In this document: positions 60,335-64,000 of the stretch, piece by piece
Layout of the letters: every line of letters begins with the position of its first letter
Position numbering within the stretch: position 1 is the first letter of the stretch
Assembly: GCF_017744675.1 (NCBI RefSeq)
Contig: NZ_JAGIAV010000006.1
Location: 62,001-126,000, forward strand
Reading direction: 5' to 3'
DNA length: 64,000 nt
DNA from: Flavobacterium sp.
GTDB lineage: Bacteria; Bacteroidota; Bacteroidia; Flavobacteriales; Flavobacteriaceae
Made by a program: the position numbers and the translations under genes
Notes under the pieces: model-generated
The model's database searches: none
The model's input: only the letters and a program-made list of their open reading frames with translations
What the model was told of the DNA's origin: nothing

Positions 60335-60480
60335 AACACATAGAATCATAGCTCTTCTTTACGAATAAAGGCGTTTCACTTGTTTCAATTCATCCCGATA
60401 GCTATCGGGACTATGTGTGAAAACTAGTTTTTTCTTTTACCTTTTTTTTTAATACTAAAATCTATGTTTCTATGTGTTAA
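60335..60480. repeat. Inverted-end repeat element, copy D
   Basis: Full-length copy of 146 bases: AACACATAGAATCATAG at the left and TCTATGTTTCTATGTGTT at the right, core AAAGGCGTTTCACTTG, then the palindrome CCCGATAGCTATCGGG (60394-60409) where copy B has an ATAGTTTAGCTAT hairpin. It occupies most of the 233-base spacer between pump and adaptor genes of the third RND operon. Confidence 0.82.
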
Positions 60481-60516
60481 AAAAATAATTACACTCAACG
60501 AGTTATGACTTTCGAC

Positions 60517-63500
60517 TTACGACTTTCCAACTTTCGACTTATTGATCGATGAGATATAATGGATGCTTTCTTCGTCTTCAGGATCTAAAGAAACCGATTG
60601 TGTCGTTGTTTTTTCTTGTGCCCATGCAAATATTTGCGGCAAGATTAAGAGTACGGCAAAAGTAGAAAATAATAGTCCACCGATAACCGCTCTTCCTAAC
60701 GGAGAAACCTGATCGCCTCCTTCGCCGTGTCCGATTGCCATTGGCAACATACCCATAATCATCGCAACCGAAGTCATGATAATTGGACGAAGACGTAACG
60801 CCGCGGCCTCACGAGCCGATTCTAAGGCATTACCGTTTATCTTACGCAACTGTTCGGCATTGGTCACCAAAAGTACGGCGTTGGCAATAGAAACCCCAAC
60901 CGACATGATGATTCCCATATACGATTGCAAGTTTAGCGTTGAACCTGTAAGCGTTAGCATTAATAAAGATCCTAAAACTACGGCTGGAACCGTTGTTAAG
61001 ATGACCAGCGAAACTTTAAAAGATTGGAAATTAGCAGCCAACATTAAGAAGATTACAAATACGGCAACCAATAACCCCGTTTGTAAACTGCTTAATGTTT
61101 CTGTCAATACAGTACTTAGTCCAATTGGCGTTATGAACAAACCACGTGGCAGTTCGCCAAGAGAGCTAATCGTTTTGCTTACATCTTTAGTAGCCGTCCC
61201 CAAATCGGTTTTATAGATGTTTGCTGTAACGGTAATGTATGGCATGGCCCCTAAGTTATCGTTTTCACCGCTTACAAAGCCTGGTGTAATTTTGGCAACG
61301 TCACTTAAAACAGGACGAAGTGAATTTTTCAGTACAGGAATTTCTCCAATATCGGTTTTACTTTTCATTTTGTTTAAAGGCACTTGTACCTGAACAGAAT
61401 ACGATAATCCTGCTTTTTCATCGACCCAGTTATTTTTTTCTGTATAACGAGAAGATGAGGTAGAAGCAACCAGTGAACGAGAAATATCATTCATATCAAC
61501 TCCTAATTCGGCAGCACGCGTTCTGTCAATATCAATATTCATTGCTGGATAATGAATTGGCTGACCAATTTGTACGTCTCTGAAATACGAAATCGCTTTT
61601 AGTTTGTCAACAATTTGAGTCGCATACAATTCGTTTTTCTTTTTGTCTTTTCCGGCAATTCGAATCTCGATTGGAGTAGGAGAACCTTGGCTCAACACTT
61701 TATCGGTTAATTCGATTGGCTCGAAAGAAAGCTTAGTATCTGGAAGCACTTTTTTAAGTCTTGCTCTAAATTCATCTTTAAAGTCATCCATGTCTGCTTC
61801 ATAGTCTTTTAAGCTCACTTGGAAAACCGCTTCGTGAGAACCTGCCATGAACAAGTAAATTGGGTTGATCGAGAATAGAGAAGGGTGTTGGCCGACATAA
61901 ACAGAAGAAATTCCGATATGCTCTTTTCCAACCATTTTTTCCAATTCTTTCAAAACAATTCTTGCTTGTTCTTCTGTTCTTTCCAAACGTGTTCCGTCAA
62001 CGGCGCGCATTCTCAATTGAAACTGACTTGAATTGGTTCTCGGGAAAACATCTTTTCCGATAAAACTAATAAACAAAACAGCTAGAATTATCGAACCTGT
62101 TAGATAAATAACAGTTGTTGCTTTTTTATGAACAAACAAACGATCTAAAAGTCGCATGAAACGATTTCTGAATCTTTCGAAACCACTTACTTTTCCATCA
62201 TTATTGAAATCTTCTCTTTCAACAAGATCCTTTTTCTGACCAATTAAATTTTGTTCCGATTCAGGCGTTAATCCGCAAGCATTAAATTCTGCTTCGTCGT
62301 CAGTAATTTCAGGAGTATGTGCATGTTTGTCGTGTCCTTTCATCATCCAGTTGGCCATTACAGGAACAAAAGTTTGAGATAATAAGAACGAAATCACCAT
62401 TGAGAAACCAATTGCTAAAGCCAATGGCAAGAACAATGCTCCGGGAATACCAACCATTGTAAATGCTGGCGCAAATACAGCTAGAATACAAAGTAAGATC
62501 AATAATTTAGGTAAAGCAATTTCTTTACAGGCATCCCAAATAGCGAGTGCTTTTGGTTTTCCCATGTCGAGATGCTGGTGAATATTTTCGATGGTTACAG
62601 TACTTTCGTCCACCAAAATACCAATCGCAAGAGCCAGTCCTGATAATGACATTAAGTTGATCGTTTGTCCGAATAATTTCAGGAATAAAACCCCAGAAAT
62701 AATCGAAATCGGAATCGTCATAATTACTATCAATGCTGCACGGCGGTCACCTAAGAATAACAATACCATCAATCCAGTTAAAACCGCACCAATGATACCT
62801 TCTGTAATCAAACTTTTTACCGAGTTGATTACATAAACTGACTGGTCAAATTCATAAGATAATTTTACATCTTCAGGAAGTGTACTCTGAATTTTAGGCA
62901 ATTCTGATTTTAATTTCTGAACCACATCCCAAGTCGAAGCGTCTCCTGCTTTTGCAATACTAATGTAAACCGAACGTTTTCCGTTTACTAAAGCATAACC
63001 TGCAGTAATATCGGCACCGTCTTTTACAGAAGCAACATCGCCCAGTTTTAGGTTTTGAACACCGCCTTTGAATAACGGAATCTGTTCAAAATCTTTAACT
63101 TCTTTAATAGTGTTGTTCGTTGGTGTAATAAAGTTTTTATCGCCCATTCTAACGTTTCCTGAAGGAGCCGTTTGATTGTTTAAACGAATGGCTTCTACAA
63201 TCTGATCTGGTGTCATATTGTGCGAACGCAATAAGTCTGGATCTACGTTAACCTCTATCGTTCTTGGGCTTCCCCCAAAAGGAGCGGGAGATAATAAACC
63301 TGGAATAGAAGTAAAGGAAGCACGAACATAAACGTTGGCTAAATCCTGTAATTCGTTGTTAGATCTTATTTTACTGCTCAAAACCAATTGTCCGATTGGG
63401 AGTGAAGAAGCGTCAAAACGAATGATAAACGGCGGTTGTGTTCCTGGAGGGAAAACCGCTTGGATTCTGTTTGAAAGCGCACTTAACTCGGCAGCTGCCT

Positions 63501-63807
63501 GAGCCATGTTGGTTCCTTCATAGTAGGTTAATTTCATAATCATTAACCCTTGAATATTTTTAGTTTCTACCGATTTGATACCGTTCGAGAAAGGCAAAAC
63601 GTTAACGTAGTTTTTGGCAAAATAAGCTTCCATTTGGTCTGGCGTATAACCTCCAAATGGGTGTGCGATATAGATAACCGGCAAATTCATTTTTGGTAAA
63701 ATATCTACCTTAATGTCTTTGATGGCACCAATTCCGAAGAAAAATAGACCCGCAACCAGTACTAAAATGGAAATGGGTTTGCGGAGTGCAAAACGTATTA
63801 AATTCAT
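60517..63807 (-). CDS. RND efflux pump, atypical relay, with EF-hand-like loop
   Basis: A 1096-residue inner-membrane RND transporter: start MNLIRFALRKPISILVLVAGLFFFGIGA, pore-domain repeats and RLRPIIMTSVAMIMGMLPMAIG. The proton relay is altered. Helix 4 reads GILVDESTVTIEN, with Asp400 and Glu401 where AcrB has Asp-Asp, and the helix-10 Lys of AcrB is replaced by Ala975 in GVSIANAVLLV. An insertion of about 60 charged residues between helices 6 and 7 (about 495-555) contains DFNNDGKVSGFE (533-544), a full EF-hand calcium-loop pattern. This pump belongs to the broad 'efflux RND transporter permease' group without a known substrate. Confidence 0.92.
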   Translation of the reverse strand: MNLIRFALRKPISILVLVAGLFFFGIGAIKDIKVDILPKMNLPVIYIAHPFGGYTPDQMEAYFAKNYVNVLPFSNGIKSVETKNIQGLMIMKLTYYEGTNMAQAAAELSALSNRIQAVFPPGTQPPFIIRFDASSLPIGQLVLSSKIRSNNELQDLANVYVRASFTSIPGLLSPAPFGGSPRTIEVNVDPDLLRSHNMTPDQIVEAIRLNNQTAPSGNVRMGDKNFITPTNNTIKEVKDFEQIPLFKGGVQNLKLGDVASVKDGADITAGYALVNGKRSVYISIAKAGDASTWDVVQKLKSELPKIQSTLPEDVKLSYEFDQSVYVINSVKSLITEGIIGAVLTGLMVLLFLGDRRAALIVIMTIPISIISGVLFLKLFGQTINLMSLSGLALAIGILVDESTVTIENIHQHLDMGKPKALAIWDACKEIALPKLLILLCILAVFAPAFTMVGIPGALFLPLALAIGFSMVISFLLSQTFVPVMANWMMKGHDKHAHTPEITDDEAEFNACGLTPESEQNLIGQKKDLVEREDFNNDGKVSGFERFRNRFMRLLDRLFVHKKATTVIYLTGSIILAVLFISFIGKDVFPRTNSSQFQLRMRAVDGTRLERTEEQARIVLKELEKMVGKEHIGISSVYVGQHPSLFSINPIYLFMAGSHEAVFQVSLKDYEADMDDFKDEFRARLKKVLPDTKLSFEPIELTDKVLSQGSPTPIEIRIAGKDKKKNELYATQIVDKLKAISYFRDVQIGQPIHYPAMNIDIDRTRAAELGVDMNDISRSLVASTSSSRYTEKNNWVDEKAGLSYSVQVQVPLNKMKSKTDIGEIPVLKNSLRPVLSDVAKITPGFVSGENDNLGAMPYITVTANIYKTDLGTATKDVSKTISSLGELPRGLFITPIGLSTVLTETLSSLQTGLLVAVFVIFLMLAANFQSFKVSLVILTTVPAVVLGSLLMLTLTGSTLNLQSYMGIIMSVGVSIANAVLLVTNAEQLRKINGNALESAREAAALRLRPIIMTSVAMIMGMLPMAIGHGEGGDQVSPLGRAVIGGLLFSTFAVLLILPQIFAWAQEKTTTQSVSLDPEDEESIHYISSINKSKVGKS

Positions 63808-63819
63808 TACGATTTAGAA

Positions 63820-64000
63820 TTAAAATTCATTTATAAATAAGTCAAAATTTCCTGTTGCAGCAACTTTCAATAAGTACGACTGCCACACGTTGTTGTTGAC
63901 AATATCTCGATCGATTTCAGCACGATTTAAGGTATAAATAGTCTGGGTTAAATCGGTTAAATCGGTTAAACCATTTTTGTATAATGCCGATTTTTGAGTG
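63820..64000 (-). CDS. TolC-family outer membrane factor (C-terminal part only)
   Basis: The minus-strand frame from the right edge to the TAA at 63820-63822 encodes about 60 residues: YKNGLTDLTDLTQTIYTLNR, then AEIDRDIVNNNVWQSYLLKVAATGNFDLFINEF. This is the end of the second half of a TolC-type channel (YKNGL.D..... LNRAE....N..QSYLLKVAATG). Its stop lies 12 bases before the pump ATG, so it is the upstream gene of the third RND operon. The rest lies outside the window. Confidence 0.82.
   Translation of the reverse strand, partial: TQKSALYKNGLTDLTDLTQTIYTLNRAEIDRDIVNNNVWQSYLLKVAATGNFDLFINEF

Overview
The window reads as chromosomal DNA of a Flavobacterium-like member of the Bacteroidota. The evidence is low G+C, a SusC/SusD pair with a polysaccharide utilisation locus, two promoters with the Bacteroidota-type TANNTTTG box, lipoproteins, and many protein families typical of that phylum. 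No rRNA, tRNA, CRISPR array or complete insertion sequence was seen. One gene runs off each edge: SusC on the left and a TolC-type channel on the right.

Layout. 1-7.9 kb (+): a glycan locus with SusC (5' partial), SusD, a GH71/GH99-like lipoprotein and a SusB-like GH97 alpha-glucosidase. 8.3-12.7 kb: a Tet(X)-like flavin monooxygenase and a beta-barrel protein (-), then a MarR regulator and a MATE exporter (+) that share an operator motif. 12.8-18.6 kb: membrane proteins, a hypoxanthine/uracil-DNA glycosylase, an AraC regulator, an FAD oxidoreductase and an iron-permease-like protein. 18.6-24 kb (-): a large AsmA-like protein followed upstream by an MCE (MlaD/MlaF/MlaE) lipid importer. 24.2-26 kb (-): a TetR regulator overlapping a FabF-type ketosynthase behind a near-ideal promoter. 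26.1-29.5 kb (-): a GT4 glycosyltransferase fused to a second domain, overlapping a GH130 mannoside phosphorylase gene. 29.7-35.2 kb: small stress, regulatory and lipoprotein genes. 35.4-42.4 kb (-): TetR, membrane fusion protein, HAE1-type RND pump, a 37-residue small protein, and an outer-membrane factor, with five copies of a probable TetR operator. 42.4-47.5 kb: an SMP-30-like protein, a toxin-antitoxin pair, cupins, DoxX and AraC genes, and many repeats. 47.8-55.5 kb (-): response regulator, sensor kinase and CzcCBA-type metal efflux. 55.5-56.6 kb: a 1.1-kb repeat cluster. 57.1-59 kb (+): an AT-rich, overlapping gene pair encoding a three-Cys-motif partner protein (TcmP) and a three-Cys (Gp37/Gp68, DUF5131) protein, next to a strongly folded intergenic sequence. 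59.2-64 kb (-): a third RND system, whose pump has an unusual proton relay and an EF-hand-like loop.

The main themes are efflux (three RND systems plus MATE within one window), glycan use, and envelope lipid transport. The best candidates for something little described are the TcmP/three-Cys pair with its neighbouring folded RNA candidate, the 37-residue protein that resembles the N terminus of the outer-membrane factor in its own operon, and three dispersed repeat families: modular mini-hairpins with compensating stem changes, an element of about 140 bp with inverted ends sitting inside operons, and long arm inverted repeats. Functions are assigned from remembered family motifs; no database search was possible.
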